Counted from the stretch's first letter, positions 43,905 through 58,626 are shown. The stretch: 64,000 nt of DNA from Haliclona indistincta (GCA_964017065.1 OZ024785.1:744001-808000); one strand, 5' to 3'. Program-made: numbers and translations. The notes: generated by a model from the letters alone, not told the origin.

Positions 43905-44738
43905 ATGGCGGCTATACTACAACTGATGGTCCTAGTAGGAGTGTTATTCGTTACAGGTACAATATTATAGAACTAATCTATCATACGATCATTTTTATCC
44001 GTTCTTTCTTGCATGCAGGATGGGCTTCACCAGTTTCTAATGAAACGTATCAAATCAGCAGAATAACTGATTTGCTGGAAATTGTTCATGAGCTACTGAG
44101 TGGTCGAGATGGTCGTGATGGACGTGATGGAGCTGATGGACAGAAAGGAGACAAGGGAGAGAGAGGAGAGGCAGGGATAGGGACTATCTGGTCCTGATAG
44201 TGGAGGACTACCTACACACAATGGGGGAGGACATCGTGTCCTAACATAACAGGAACAAGCCTCGTCTACAGTGGCAGAGCTGGTAAATCATTATTCAATC
44301 AAGGAGCCGGAGGCAACTATCAATGTCTACCAAATAACCCACAGTATGGAGAGTATGCTCCTGGAGTGCAGAATCATGCATCTATTTATGGAGTAGGGTG
44401 TCGACTAGATGTTGGCAGTCCTCTTTATGCACTGCAATACCACAATGTTCCATGTTCTGTCTGTCATGTCTCCACTAGAGCAGCTGTACTGATGATTCCA
44501 GCATGGCGTCACTGTCCTAGCCAGTGGACACTGGAGTATACTGGATACCTAATGACTGAACGAAACAGTCACAGCAAAGCAACATACGAGTGTGTTGATA
44601 AAGATGCTGAGTCTGTTCCTGGTAATCAAGCCATCGTTAATGGAGGGTTCTTGTACCATGTTGAAGCAAAGCAATGGTCTACCATGTCCACCATATGATG
44701 CTCAGAAAGAGCTTACCTGTGCTGTGTGCACCAAGTGA
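43905..44738 (+). pseudogene. Short-chain collagen (C4-like), copy 1, broken
   Basis: Exon 1 from 43,905 encodes a signal peptide (MAAILQLMVLVGVLFVT). Exon 2 starts GWASPVSNETYQISRITDLL and has only eight Gly-X-Y triplets (GRDGRDGRDGADGQKGDKGE). The reading frame breaks just after GEAGI near 44,180, where bases are missing relative to copies 2 and 3. The C-terminal domain resumes in another frame (VPCSVCHVSTRAAVLMIPAW, LEYTGYLMTER) and breaks again near 44,672. The C-terminal Cys-rich domain is the one found in sponge short-chain, spongin-type collagens. An intact copy would be secreted matrix protein. Confidence 0.75.
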
Positions 44739-45259
44739 ACAATACAATAATTATGATTATGCATGCATTTTGTTTGAAAAGAACCCGTAGATACCAATTG
44801 AAAATGTTCTGTCCACAAATAATGTTCTGAGCATTCTATGTTTTATTTGCATCTCATTGTTGATTATATTATTTTTCTCTTCTGCCTACAATTTTATGTT
44901 CATTGTTCACTTGCGCGTCCTATTACCGTTTTCTATACCCATGAATCCCCCTCAAGATACGCTCAGTAAGGTCTGGGCCCCATAAGACGAAGTCTTGCTT
45001 TTATTGCTTCTTCCCGTGTTATTTTCATCTGCCTATTCATTCCTTTCTGCTCCCCTCACTGATAGGCCGAGCAACCATTCAAGCAGATCACAGAGCAGTT
45101 TAATGCAGTGTTGAGTTACTTCATCTTCCTCACTATACTGTCTGTGTGCTACGGCAACTTATCGGCTACCTAATAACTATGAAATGAACCTGAAATGAAC
45201 CGCTTTAAGGTGACAGCAACATGTCGCTAGATATAGATGATAATCACATAACCATTCTT
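44739..45259. other. Intergenic, no feature recognised
   Basis: No conserved exon or repeat was seen between collagen copy 1 and the SMYD4-like exons. Confidence 0.35.
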
Positions 45260-47370
<2,111 letters not shown>

Positions 47371-48415
47371 ATCGCCTTAGCTAAAGACCACATCTAACGC
47401 TGAAACAGCAGGATACATTAAGTCCCACAACCTCTCACAGTATAACCACTCTCTTGTGTATAAACCAAACAATTTATATTCAAACCACTAATAAATTTCT
47501 AACAAGTTGTTTTTGTGTTGTTGGTTCAAATAAAGACACTACTGATAGATTAATTATGTTTTAAAATAATTATGCTTCTGTTTCGAACAAAGTGTAATTG
47601 TCATTGTTCCGTCATTCCAGTAATCTCACCATGTTTCTGGAGAAAAATGATAAAAGAGTGAGAGAAAACATCAGTTTGAACAAGCTCTATCTTGTCTTTG
47701 CTTCTATTCTTCTGATGTCTCGTAAAGAGAGTCCATACCATTGATCTAACCAACAGAACATTTGGCGATTAAAATGAGTGAAAACTCTTTGTTCAGCCTA
47801 AACGAAACAAAAATGACCATATAACATTGAGTGTGTTCAGAGCATACATTCATATTCCTGTTCTCGACTCTAGTCTGCAGTCCAAACCATTTGAACTCAC
47901 ACTCTACTAGTTTATAGGCACACGTAATTATTGGGTTCGCTGGTCTCCTGTTAGAATAAAGTAACAATGACCTCTCAGTGTGTGTATAATCACCTTCCAG
48001 TTGGATTATCTCACTTTAGTAGGGTCCCATTCTGCTCTGTAATCCTACAGATGAACATGTGTCTCTCTGAATAGGTACGCACAGTGTGTGCAGTGTTTTG
48101 TCTGCACTACAACCACAAACACATAACTGGTGCATACCCTAACGTCCACTTCATCGTTAACTATATCAATATCTACCACTTCACGAATAGCTAACTGTAC
48201 CTGCATGCGACAACTTACGTACCTAAAAAAAGAAAATGAAGCATTGCTATGATTGTGATGCATATGCACAGTACTAGTTGTCCTTTATCATGGATAGTGG
48301 TGGTGGTGATATGGAACCCATCTCCCATGCAGCCTGGGTTCTGGGGTTCTGTACAAAGCATAGTGCATACATGCATTCAAGTTTAATGGTGTCTGAGCAC
48401 GAGTGAGTGAAAACG
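47371..48415. other. Intergenic, no feature recognised
   Basis: Short frames only; none resembles a known protein. Confidence 0.35.
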
Positions 48416-48419
48416 TGTC

Positions 48420-48770
48420 TCTATAGACTACTGGTCTTGCTAGTCTACTGGTCTTGCTAGTCTACTAGTCCCTAGTCTACTGGTCTTGCTAGTCTACTGG
48501 TCTTGCTAGTCTACTGGTCTTGCTAGTCTACTAGTCCCTAGTCTACTGGTCTTGCTAGTCTACTGGTCTTGCTAGTCTACTAGTCTCTAGTCTACTGGTC
48601 TTGCTAGTCTATAGTCTTGCTAGTCTACTGGTCTTGCTAGTCTACTGGTCTTGCTAGTCTATACTAGTCTTGCTAGTCTACTGGTCTTGCTAGTCTACTG
48701 GTCTCTAGTTTACTGGTCTTGCTAGTCTACTAGTCTTGCTAGTCTACTGGTCTTGCTAGTCTACTCTGGT
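48420..48770. repeat. 17-bp minisatellite
   Basis: TCTACTGGTCTTGCTAG repeats about 20 times, with shorter variants (TCTACTAGTCCCTAG). Confidence 0.9.
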
Positions 48771-49600
48771 CGATGTATTTGACTGCATCTTGCAACTAGT
48801 ATCCCTGTTTGTGTCAATTTGATGCAACCATTGTACTCTAGTCGATCAAACCTTCTTCAGTAGTATGCAATTGACTGCATCTTGCAACTAGAATCACTGT
48901 ACAGATTAGTTTTGTAAATTTAGCGCTACTGGTCTACTCTGGTCGATCAAACCTTCTTCAGTAGCATGTATTTGAATGCATCTTGCAACTAGAATCACTG
49001 TACAGATCAGTTTTATGAATTTAGCACTACTGGTCTACTCTGGTCGATCAAACCCTGTTCTGTAGTATGTAATTGACTGCATCTTGCAACTAGAAGCACT
49101 GTTTGCGTCAATTTGACGCAACTATTGCACTTTAGTTGATCAGACCCTCTTCAGTAGTTTGTATTTGACTGCATCTTGCAACTAGAACACTGTTTGTGTC
49201 AATTTGATGCAACCATTGTACTCTATTCGATCAAACCTTCTTCAGTAGCATGCAATTGACTGCATCTTGCAACTAGAATCACTGCACAGATCAGTTTTGT
49301 AAATTTAGCGCTACTGGTCTACTCAGGTCGATCAAACCTTCTTCAGTAGCATGTACTTGACTGCATCTTGCAACTAGAGTCACTGTTTTGGTCAGTTTGA
49401 TGCAACTAGTCTACTCTAGTCGATCAAACCTTCTTCAGCAGTATGTAATTGACTGCATCTTGCAACTAGAATCACTGCACAGATCAGTTTTGTGAATTTA
49501 ACGCTACTGGTCTACTCTGGTCGATCAAACCTTCTTCATTAGCACATGTATTTGAATGCATCTTGCAAATAGAATCGAAGTCAATTTTAGAACATCAGTT
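48771..49600. repeat. Diverged tandem repeat, units of roughly 100-120 bp
   Basis: Recurring blocks contain CTACTCTGGTCGATCAAACC, TTCTTCAGTAG, TTGACTGCATCTTGCAACTA and GAATCACTG. There are seven to eight copies, each more diverged than in the satellites above. Unit starts begin with the TCTACTGG/CTAG core of the neighbouring 17-bp array, so the two may share an origin. Confidence 0.75.
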
Positions 49601-51155
49601 TTAATAAATAGTTAATAATTACAAATTACATCACCGATCTGCACATGTTCGCTAACGTGCTTATGATAGAAGCCAGCGCTGAAGACCCTAAATGTTCTGT
49701 GTGAGGACCTGTGACTAATGCAGGCGGTACTACCAGTCTGAAAAACTATCTGTTTATGGCACAATGCAAAGTTCTTGATCCTAGCTTTGTAGACAAACTA
49801 GTATTTCTTCACTACAACTTAACATCACCTCATTTAGACTATCAGCAAGTTAAGTGTATGTATGTACATTAGTTGTTTGTAACATGTTTGAAACAGCTTT
49901 TTTGTTTTGTAACAAGAAATCCAATTAACCGGTTAATCGCCAATTTTTTGACTTCAATTAATCGGTGTTGGTTTTGAGACCAATCTCACAGCACTAAATA
50001 GAACCACAGTCCATTTTGATGCAACCAGTCTATTGTAGTTGATTAAACCACTGTTTGTGTCAGGTTATCCTGCATACATACTTATTACAGTAGATGAATG
50101 CTGGCCAGTTTGATTACAACTACAATAGATAATTAAACCATCTAAATATATTTTCACTTGAATCGCTCTCGCTGATTACTGACAGTTCCTCAAAGTCAAA
50201 ATTAACTGTAAGACTAGTCATGGTACTTGCTCTGATAAAATTTGGAATAACAACAAAATTACAGAATACCACACAATACAAGTTCAACTGTCTCAAAGAC
50301 AAGAAGAGAAAAATAATTTAATTCCATGGTGATTCCTGTAAAAATTAAACACAATGGTTGATTAAGACAAGACAAACATCATAACTTAACATTTCTTACT
50401 TTCAAGCTAGAACTTGTAGTTAAATATTGCCATTCATCATGCCGTTTAATCACTACAAAATAGCTGGAGTGAATAATCAAGTGTCAACAACAAGAATGAA
50501 TGAAACAGCATAGCTATAAAACCAGTGGTCCTACGACAGCCTCAAGACAGTATGCAATTGAAAGCCATGGTTTTATGAGCATAATAGAGAAACAAACAAG
50601 GAAAACAACATGCAGCGATCACAATTAATAACAACCGCAATTGCAGGAGACAACGATGAATTAGACAGCTGTACCGGTCGTCAGCAGGCTGCCCAAAGCC
50701 ATCATGGGATTGTTTGAATCTCTAGCTACCTGGACAACCCCGAATGCTAGGTGAAGTCATCTAGCTGCTATGCGAGAGAGAGAGTGCAGGATCGGATAGA
50801 CCATATGACCTTACATTGTACCACTGAGCAGTGTACATACAACAGAGCTTCACACGTAGTGACGGCACCTGCCTCGCCCTGGAGCCGGCGGAGAGGTAGC
50901 TAGAGGTCAGTGGCCATATAATAGTGCACTCCAGATAGAGCTCGCCTTATTCTCTATTCATAGCAGCATTTCCTGCCCTATCGACAACTATATCACTTCC
51001 TGCCGTATTCTGGAGCTATTTCCTGCCCTATTTTGGAGCGGGATGACAACCCTATATCGTCGACACTCGACAGAGAGACAGATCGAGCATTTACTTCTCA
51101 TGCTGGTATCGATAGAACAGCGGCACGTGTTCTTCCAGCTATTCTTTCTGAAGAA
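49601..51155. other. Intergenic, no feature recognised
   Basis: No conserved coding segment was seen. A further CTAGTCTAC-like remnant occurs near 50,020. Confidence 0.35.
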
Positions 51156-51159
51156 GGCG

Positions 51160-52840
51160 CGATGGTAAGATGTGTTCTCGATCTTTTTATTTACCATTAA
51201 TGTCTCGAATACAGGGGTACTCACTGCCATTGACAGTACCTCCATGTTCGCCGGCAACAGTGACGTCTGGTGTTGACCATCATCATGCTCAAGACGAGCA
51301 TTCCCTTTCCTTTACGTCACACAAGACAAAGGTATCAATTTTGTTCTCTCCGTGTTTGTGTGTGTGTGTCACGGTGTGTGTTGTACGTCTGACCTGCGAT
51401 CAGCATTGTGCGATCTGGTAGGCAGACATGGTTGCGTGTGTGTGTGTGTGTGTGTACGTCTGACCGGCGATCAGCATTGTGCGTTCTGGTAGGCAGACAT
51501 GCTTGTGTGTGTGTGTGTGTGTGTGTGTGGTACGTCTGACTGGCGATCAGCATTGTGCGATCTGGTAGGCAGACATGGTTGTGTGTTAGCCTCGTTCCCA
51601 GGCTCTTAATAGAGAGCCTGGTACACATTGCATGCGCATGCGTTAATTATGTCCAAATAAGGCATGATTTTCACCGAATCTGTTGAATTCGCCGAATCAT
51701 GCCATTCAATTGATCATGCCATATTTGGACATAATTAACGCATGCGCATGCAATGTGTACCAGGCTCTCTATTAAGAGCCTGGGAACGAGGCTAGGTTGT
51801 GTGTGTGAGTTGTGTGTCTGACCGGCGATCAGCATTGTGCGATCTGGTAGGCAGACATGGTTGCGTGTGTGTGTTTTACGTCTGACCGGCGATCAGCATT
51901 GTGTGATCTGGTAGGCAGACATGGTTGTGTGTGTGTGTGTTGTATGTCTGACCTGCGATCAGCATTGTGCGATCTGGTAGGCAGACATGCTTGTGTGTGT
52001 GTGTTGTACGTCTGACCTGCGATCAGCATTGTGCGATCTGGTAGGCAGACATGGTTGCGTGTGTGTTGTACGTCTGACCGGCGATCAGCATTGTGCGATC
52101 TGGTAGGCAGACATGGTTGCGTGTGCTTTGGGTACGTGTATTAGGGACTAAAACATGGAATGTTAATTTAACTATTGTTTTGTAATCCACAGAATTACAG
52201 GGGAGAAGGGTCAATAAAAGCAAAGAGGAAAAGAAGACAGGTTTATAGAAACAACAAGAAACGTGTACACAAGAGTAAGAAGGAAGGATGGGAATTACTT
52301 TTGCTTTTGGATGAGTCATTGCCTGATTGTCGGATGAGTCGTGAACGTTGTGCAAATATGAAGCTCTCGAGTTGGCTGAAAAAGAAGAACAAGAAGAGCT
52401 GCAGGAGAAGGAAAGGCTGCAGCACAAGTAACAACAGCCAAACAAAAGCAGTGTGAAGTGGAGAAAACAGAAGAGTACTTTGAGACAGAGTTTAACATCA
52501 AACTGCTGAGGAACACTGTTTGAGTGACACTGCGCCTATTATACTTGATGCATTATTGTCACCAATACGTGAACCAGCTAGCAGTTGTTCAAGCAACCCG
52601 GTCCATTCGGCAAGGTGCAAACAGTTGCTCCAGTAGATCTAGAAAAGAAAGAGACCGTGCACTCTCACATGCTAGAATCTATAGGGATATGGCAGAGACC
52701 AGTCAATCAGAAAAGAGAATCCTGAAATCAAAATTAGAGAAGAAAATAGAAACTGTAAGGGATTTTGGGGGAAACAAAATTAGTCGAAGGAACATCAAGA
52801 TCAGGAAAAATGTTTCGTGCTGCTCTAATTAAGGAATAAC
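51160..52840 (+). CDS. Unrecognised lysine/glutamate-rich gene fragments
   Basis: Exon-like pieces: 51,210-51,330 encodes LPLTVPPCSPATVTSGVDHH and ends before a repeat-filled intron. 52,195-52,430 has an acceptor CCACAG and basic segments (KRKRRQVYRNNKKRVHKSKK) with an alternative frame rich in Glu/Leu (YEALELAEKEEQEELQEKER), typical of coiled coil. 52,620-52,800 reads SRSRKERDRALSHARIYRDM and SEKRILKSKLEKKIETVRDF. The frame is not continuous. It may be a nuclear coiled-coil protein or a decayed transposon gene; I do not recognise it. Confidence 0.3.
51355..52130. repeat. Tandem repeat of about 70 bp with (GT)n
   Basis: Eight or so units combine TACGTCTGACCTGCGATCAG, CATTGTGCGATCTGGTAGGC and AGACATGGTTG with a GT run of variable length. 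They form most of an intron-like stretch between 51,330 and 52,190. One unit is split by a hairpin MITE. Confidence 0.9.
51589..51796. mobile_element. Hairpin MITE with TAGCCTCG..CGAGGCTA ends
   Basis: Long inverted repeats start TAGCCTCGTTCCCAGGCTCT and are mirrored at the right end. The loop contains GAATCTGTTGAATTCGCCGAAT. It is inserted between GT runs of the 70-bp tandem repeat, so it is younger than that array. Confidence 0.8.
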
Positions 52841-54404
52841 AAAAACTCTACTATGATTATTTGTTTTTCTCATTTTTTGTAGTAAAACATGTATTGACAA
52901 CAACCACGTATAAGTTCACATCGATGCTATAGCTGCAGCCAACAGCCAGTACAGGCATATGTGTGCAACTTTGTTCATGGCTTGGTCACTAGTGCAAACT
53001 TGCACACTACTTGATCACTCAGTCAGGCCCAACAAATTTTGTACACTTCTGTACACATCCATCCCCCGGCCAGTGTGCAATAGTGTACAAACAATTGTCC
53101 ACAAAGCACGTAAAATCATGTAAATCACTTGTACATGAAGAGTGACCAAAATAGGCCACGTTTGTGCACTGACCTCTGACAAGCTGTGCAACTCGTAGCC
53201 ATTGTTTTGACTTACTGAATCAGTTGTAATAGTTCGTATATTTAAGCTCTCGAATAGTTTTATCTGTTATATCGAATATTACGACTTTTTTTGAATGAAT
53301 ATACTTTTTAACAGCAGTTTAGAAATCAAAAATCAATTTTTCTTTGATACTAAAATTAATGTAATTTTTAATTAATGATTATGAATACTTCAGTTCAATT
53401 TGATTATGATCACATTATAAATGTAACAAAAGATCAATTGTTAGTTTGACAATAACAATTGTTTACCAAAAGCGTTGTTATTGTACAGTCATCAGTGGGA
53501 GTCAGAGAAGCTCCACAAATCATATCGACAAGACGATAATTCTTTGAAGTCTACTATATAAATCATTACTAGTGCACCATAATGTCTCTAACTCTCTCAA
53601 TCATGACTCGTATTAGGTAAAAATGATAATAATAGAAATAATATGGCTAAGCTAAAATGAACAAGAACAAACAAAACTGGATAAAGACAAAAAAACAACA
53701 AAGAAGACACAGACAAAATGAAAGAGTTAGTAATGACAGTCAAGAGCAAGGGGACCTGGATGCCGTCTCCTCAGCAGAAGAGTAGCATTTCCCTGCCAGA
53801 GAGTCACCGAAAGTTTTTGAAAAAGTTGTCGAATAGTGATGTGAGGAGAGACACCAAGTCTCTGACCCAGCATGTGACCCAGCATATTATTTTGCTGGCT
53901 CATAATTATTTGCTTGTTAGAACAATATTCTCTCAAAAGGGAAAATGATTAATTTTAATTGTCTGATGAGTGGTGAGTCTTACATGTATGTCATCGGCAT
54001 AAATAATCAGGTAAGGGTGCATCTTGATAGAGGATCATTCGCTTTGAAGTAGCGAACAACATGACGTTTTAGCAGTGCTTCTCGCAGCGTTTGTACTACT
54101 ATTAAGGAAGAGAATGCTTTGATATTCCGGCAAATCTGAAACTGGAGTTAGTAGTTGTAACTAAATGGCTGCATTAATTTTTAAGACGTCCTGTGTTGTA
54201 TTCTTGCAGCTAGAGCCAGAATGCTGGTCTGCAGCTCCGATTTGCTTTTTAGACAGAATCTTGGCTACATTATCTTCTAGGTGAAGACTGATGATATTAT
54301 TCAGGAATTCAGCTCTTTGTAAAACTAACTGGGATGTTTAAAAACACACTAGGTACAATGTAGAACCTAATTATTATAAGATAATATTGATTATTCATTC
54401 ATTG
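52841..54404. other. Intergenic, partly a duplicate of the collagen copy 1 flank
   Basis: 53,290-53,580 matches 42,770-43,080 in order (TTTTTAACAGCAG, GTTAGTTTGACAATA, CAATTGT), indicating that collagen copies 1 and 2 were duplicated together with upstream DNA. A 76-codon plus-strand frame at 53,718-53,948 (KELVMTVKSKGTWMPSPQQK) matches nothing I recognise. Confidence 0.45.
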
Positions 54405-55200
54405 CAGAATGGGCTTTGCCAGTTTCTAATGAAACATACCAGATTGGTTGAGGATTTAAAAAGCTGCTGAGTGGTCATGATGGTCATGATGGACCAACTG
54501 GTAGAGATGGTCTACCAGGACCTGCTGGAGCTCCTGAGAGAGATGGACGAGATGGAGCTGATGGACAGAAAGGAGACAAGGGAGAGAGAGGAGAGGCAGG
54601 GATAGCAGGACCACCTGGTCCTGTTAGTGGAGGAGCTACCTACACACGATGGGGGAGGACATCGTGTCCTAACATAACAGGAACAAGCCTCGTCTACAGT
54701 GGTAGAGCTGGTAAATCATTCTTCAATCAAGGAGCCGGAGGCAACTATCAATGTCTACCAAATAACCCAGAGTATGGACAGTATGCTCCTGGAGTACAGA
54801 ATTATGCTTCTATTTATGGAGTAGAGTATCGACTGAATGGTGGTAGCCCTCTTCCAGTACTGCAATATCACAATGTTCCATGTGCTATCTGTCATGTCTC
54901 CACTAAAGCAGCTGTACTGATGATTCCAGCATGGCATCACTGTCCTAGCCAGTGGACACTGGAGTATACTGGATACCTAATGACTGAAGGATACGATTTC
55001 AGCAAAGCAACATACGAGTGTGTTGATAAAGATGCACAGTCTGTTCCTGGTAATCTAGTCATCATTAATGGAGGGTTCTTGTGTCATGTTGAAGCAAGCT
55101 GTAATGGACTATATATCATGTTCATCATAATGGCTCTCAGAAAGAGCTTACCTGTGCTGTGTGCATCAAGTCAACAATTATGTACATTTAAACTGCAATA
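54405..55200 (+). pseudogene. Short-chain collagen (C4-like), copy 2, broken
   Basis: An acceptor at about 54,407 is followed by WALPVSNETYQIG and a stop, so the linker before the collagen region is lost. The Gly-X-Y part (GHDGHDGPTGRDGLPGPAGA) contains a GAG where the paralogue has GGG (GAP-ERD), so one glycine is replaced by glutamate. The C-terminal domain is open and well conserved (WGRTSCPNITGTSLVYSGRA, NYQCLPNNPEYGQYAPGVQN, CHVSTKAAVLMIPAWHHCPS). The frame fails near 55,105, before the final CAVC motif. No signal-peptide exon was found upstream. Confidence 0.75.
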
Positions 55201-55719
55201 ATTATGGTAATGGTTTGTGTCAATGACAATACTAAATGCATGATTGCTATTTTATTAATCAACAGATTTAGCACCTTTAGCTAGTATGAGAAAAGGTATT
55301 GTCCACATCTAGTGCAAAATTGTCAACAATGATTGGTCCATACGCATACATAGTATATGGTAAAGAATTATGACAGAACTGAATTCAATTTTATGAAGCT
55401 TGTCATGTGATGCGGCTAAGAAGGTCTGGTATGTGTGAGACTGCGGCCTATGTACTGCCCACTAGTTGTTTGTGAGTGAACCATCAAAACAGTCTCAGAG
55501 CCATTTCTCACTATTGTAAGGTATCAGAGGAGAGGCATTTCTGGGAACCACTGCATCCCTTGTGACATCACAATAACAAGCTGAATGGTACTGTGGATAT
55601 AAGGGTTGATACCTTTATGTCCACAATTCAATATCTTATTTTTAGTGAGAGACTATAAAATAAGTTAATAACTAATGCACTTATTGTATTGTTAGTTTAT
55701 AGTCTCCTACAACAAGACA
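55201..55719. other. Spacer between collagen copies 2 and 3
   Basis: No gene seen. The last 60 bp before 55,720 should include the promoter or 5' UTR of copy 3; no clear TATA box was found. Confidence 0.35.
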
Positions 55720-56708
55720 ATGGGAACACTCTCATATCTTCTGCTTGTACTTACAGTTGGTTTGATTCTGCCTAAAGGTACCTTAAAGTTTAGTTGATGC
55801 TTTTGTTATAACAAGTTGTCAAAATTAAAATATTTAGGATGGGCTCTACCAGTGTCTACTGAAACTCGCAAGGTATCTAACATCTGTAGAGTAGCTGATG
55901 TACTGGAGGATCTACAAGTTGTTCATGAGCTACTGAGTGGTCGAGATGGTCGTGATGGACCAGCTGGTAGAGATGGTCTACCGGGACCTGCTGGAGCTCC
56001 TGGGAGAGATGGACGAGATGGAGCTGTTGGACAGAAAGGAGAAAAGGGAGCCATTGGTACTTCTGGAAGAAACGGAATAAATGGACAGAAAGGAGACAAT
56101 GGGGAGAGAGGAGAGGCAGGAATAGCAGGACCATCTGGTCCTGTTAGTGGAGGAGCTACCTACACACGATGGGGGAGGACATCGTGTCCTAACATAACAG
56201 GAACAAGCCTCGTCTACAGTGGTAGAGCTGGTAAATCATGGCATACCCATTCAGGAGGAGGAGGCAACTATCAATGTCTACCAAATAACCCACAATATGG
56301 AGAGTATGCATGCTCTTGGAGTGCAGAATCTAGCTTCAATAATATGGAGTAGAGTATCAACTAGATGGTGGTAGCCCTCTTCCTGCACTGCATGACCAAA
56401 ATGTTCCATGTGCTGTCTGTCATGTCTCCACTAGAGCAGCTGTACTGATGATTCCAGCATGGCGTCACTGTCCTAGCCAGTGGACACTGGAGTATACTGG
56501 ATACCTAATGACTGAACGAAGCAGTCACAGAAAAGCAACCTACGAGTGTGTTGATCAAGATGCTGAGTCTGTTCCTGGCAGCCATGCTGACACTAGTGGA
56601 GGGTTGTTCTATCATGTTGAAGCAAATTGTAATGGTCTACCATGTCCACCATATGATGCTGAGAAAGAGCTCACCTGTGCTGTGTGCACCAAGCGAACAA
56701 TTCAATAA
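55720..56708 (+). pseudogene. Short-chain collagen (C4-like), copy 3, nearly complete with a frameshift
   Basis: Exon 1 (55,720-55,777) encodes signal peptide MGTLSYLLLVLTVGLILPK. Exon 2 from 55,838 joins in frame (GWALPVSTETRKVSN) and encodes a short helical linker (VADVLEDLQVVHELLS), 23 Gly-X-Y triplets without interruption, and the start of the C4-like domain (WGRTSCPNITGTSLVYSGRA, NYQCLPNNPQYGEY). The frame then shifts near 56,310 (ACSWSAESSFNNME, stop). The rest continues in another frame from about 56,345 to the stop at 56,706 (VPCAVCHVSTRAAVLMIPAW, CNGLPCPPYDAEKELTCAVC). One small indel separates it from an intact secreted matrix collagen, so a sequencing error is possible. Confidence 0.78.
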
Positions 56709-56825
56709 TTGTGTGCTATTAAGTTTTGTGCTTTAAAGCAAGGACTTGTAGGTCACAAGGAAAGTTTAGCCTTTTATTTTAGTTTTCAGTTTAGTCTGTT
56801 GTAATAACTTTATTTGCAGTTAATT

Positions 56826-57620
56826 ATCATTGCCGATAGGCAATGATATGTAGGGATGACCTCGAATTAAGATGGCGGCTACTCATGTGTGAAAATGAGT
56901 TTTCGCACATATCTCTACTATAATACATCTATACTGCATTTTAACTATCTCTAAGTGACTCTGAAGTGTAAGCGCTTGTAGGACGTCTATGAAAGTCGCC
57001 GGGAGTGCTTGTTTGACGACGAAATTCAAGACAAAGAGCATTCACAGATCTTCGCTGTTAAAGCGTTTCTCGAGATTCTAGACATCTAGGATTGATCAGG
57101 CGATTGTTCTGAGCATGGAAATACCTTTGGCGAAGCTGGCAGACGTTTCTAAAGTGGTAAACTGAAATCGCCGCCCACGCGAATTGTTCTTCTTCTCCTT
57201 CTCCTTCTCCTTCTCCTCCTCCTCCTCCTCCTCCTCCTCCTCCTCCTCCTCCTCCTCCTCCTCCTCCTCCTCCTCCTCCTCCTCCTCCTCCTCCTCCTCC
57301 TCCTCCTCCTCCTCCTCCTCCTCCTCCTCCTCCTCCTCCTCCTCCTCCTTCTCCTTCTCCTTCTCCTTCTCCTTCTCCTTCTTCTTCTTCTTCTTCTTCT
57401 TCTTCTTCTTCTTCTTTGCTTGATAGTACAGCTCGCACAATTGCATATATAGGCGGCCGTGAAGCAAGTGAAAGCGTCTTCAGATGAGTCTGAGCGAGCA
57501 GATACAGTCACGCCCAGCTACAGGTGTGGCTTCAGTACAGCATCTTCAAACTGCGCCCCCGCGACCATGCAGTCTCCGTGCACTTTCTAAGTTGTTTGTA
57601 AAATTTCTTTCTTCGTGGTC
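56826..57620 (+). mobile_element. Non-autonomous element of the AAGATGGCGGCTAC family, with expanded triplet tract
   Basis: It starts with a terminal palindrome (ATCATTGCC-gat-AGGCAATGAT), then TAGGGATGACC and AAGATGGCGGCTAC (56,869-56,882). The homopyrimidine triplet tract at 57,185-57,418 sits where other copies have short TTC/GAA runs. After it, GTACAGCTCGCACAA..GTGAAAGCGTCTT..CACGCCCAGCTACA matches 62,880-63,002. Confidence 0.6.
57185..57418. repeat. (TCC)n/(TTC)n tract, about 230 bp
   Basis: A pure pyrimidine strand: mixed TTC/TCC, then about 50 TCC, then TTC-rich. All six frames give homopolymer-like peptides, so it is not coding. Mirror symmetry makes triplex (H-DNA) formation plausible. 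Confidence 0.95.
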
Positions 57621-58388
57621 TCACAACCCGATATTGTCGAAAATCAAAAAATGAGTCGATTTCTTTTTTTTTTCAGAGTCTAAAATAGAAAATTAATCTA
57701 ATTTTAATTTTATCTTGATTTTAATTTTATCTTCTAAATCAAAAATTGAAATAAGATTATTTTAGTGATTTTAAGCTGGCAAGCTATAAATGAAGTTGAA
57801 AATTGGCACTATTTTTGATATCTGAGAGTGCACAAAAAATAGTGGACAAACAGTACACAGACCTATGTATCAGTTTTTTGATTTTCAATTCCTGATAGTC
57901 GAAATATTATTTTAGTTGTATATTACAAACCTCTTTGATCAATGCAATCATTATTAAATTTTCATGATCCTTCTACAATACTGGGTGGAGCATCATAATT
58001 ATTAACTTAGAGGTGTGGTTGAGCTATCAGTAGGCGGGGAGAAGGTCAGCAGCTAGGCTATGGTTGAGCTTGCCCTGTAGGTGCGCGTAGGTGCGCGTAC
58101 AGTTTTGCTAATTTCTCCATGGATACATCACTTCAATGAGAGGGCATGTAGTGAATAACTTCACATCTTCACAGTGATCACTAGTACTTGATAGTAAAGT
58201 TTTACACATGTATAATAGTCCATTGAAAGAAACCCTAGTTTGCAGAATTTTTTGCTTGCTAAACAAAATTATTTTTTAAACATGAAAATAATAATACAAG
58301 GCATGAATAAAACTGTATGACACTACTGTAACAAGTACAATACTATTTTATACATGTAGTCAAGTCAAGCACTCAGTACATTCACACA
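57621..58388. other. AT-rich spacer and 3' flank of receptor R3
   Basis: From about 58,100 the sequence matches the 3' flanks of R1 and R2 (TTTCTCCATGGATACATCAC; ATAATAGTCCA.TGAAAGAAACC). No gene is seen before 58,389. Confidence 0.5.
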
Positions 58389-58626
58389 TCAGTTGATATT
58401 CACTTGTTGATAAGCCTCATTGTGTTGAAGTGGTATTGTCCCTCCATAAGCTACATTCTCTTGAGTAGTGATGGTGTGTTCCTTGATGACATTAGGTGTG
58501 TCATAGATCACTGTAGCTAGCTCAGTGACTTGTTCTTTATAATGGTCAGTAGTTGCTGTATCATGTGATGATGGTCTCCTTCTCCTCATAACACACCACT
58601 CAATGATTCTTCTATTTCTTAAACAG

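Noticed and set aside
55877..56134. Minus-strand 85-codon frame opposite collagen copy 3
   Set aside because: It is an antisense shadow of the Gly-X-Y coding region, which leaves the reverse frame open by composition.
57058..57511. Long poly-Glu, poly-Lys, poly-Arg and poly-Gly frames
   Set aside because: All arise from the TCC/TTC tract in a non-coding element.
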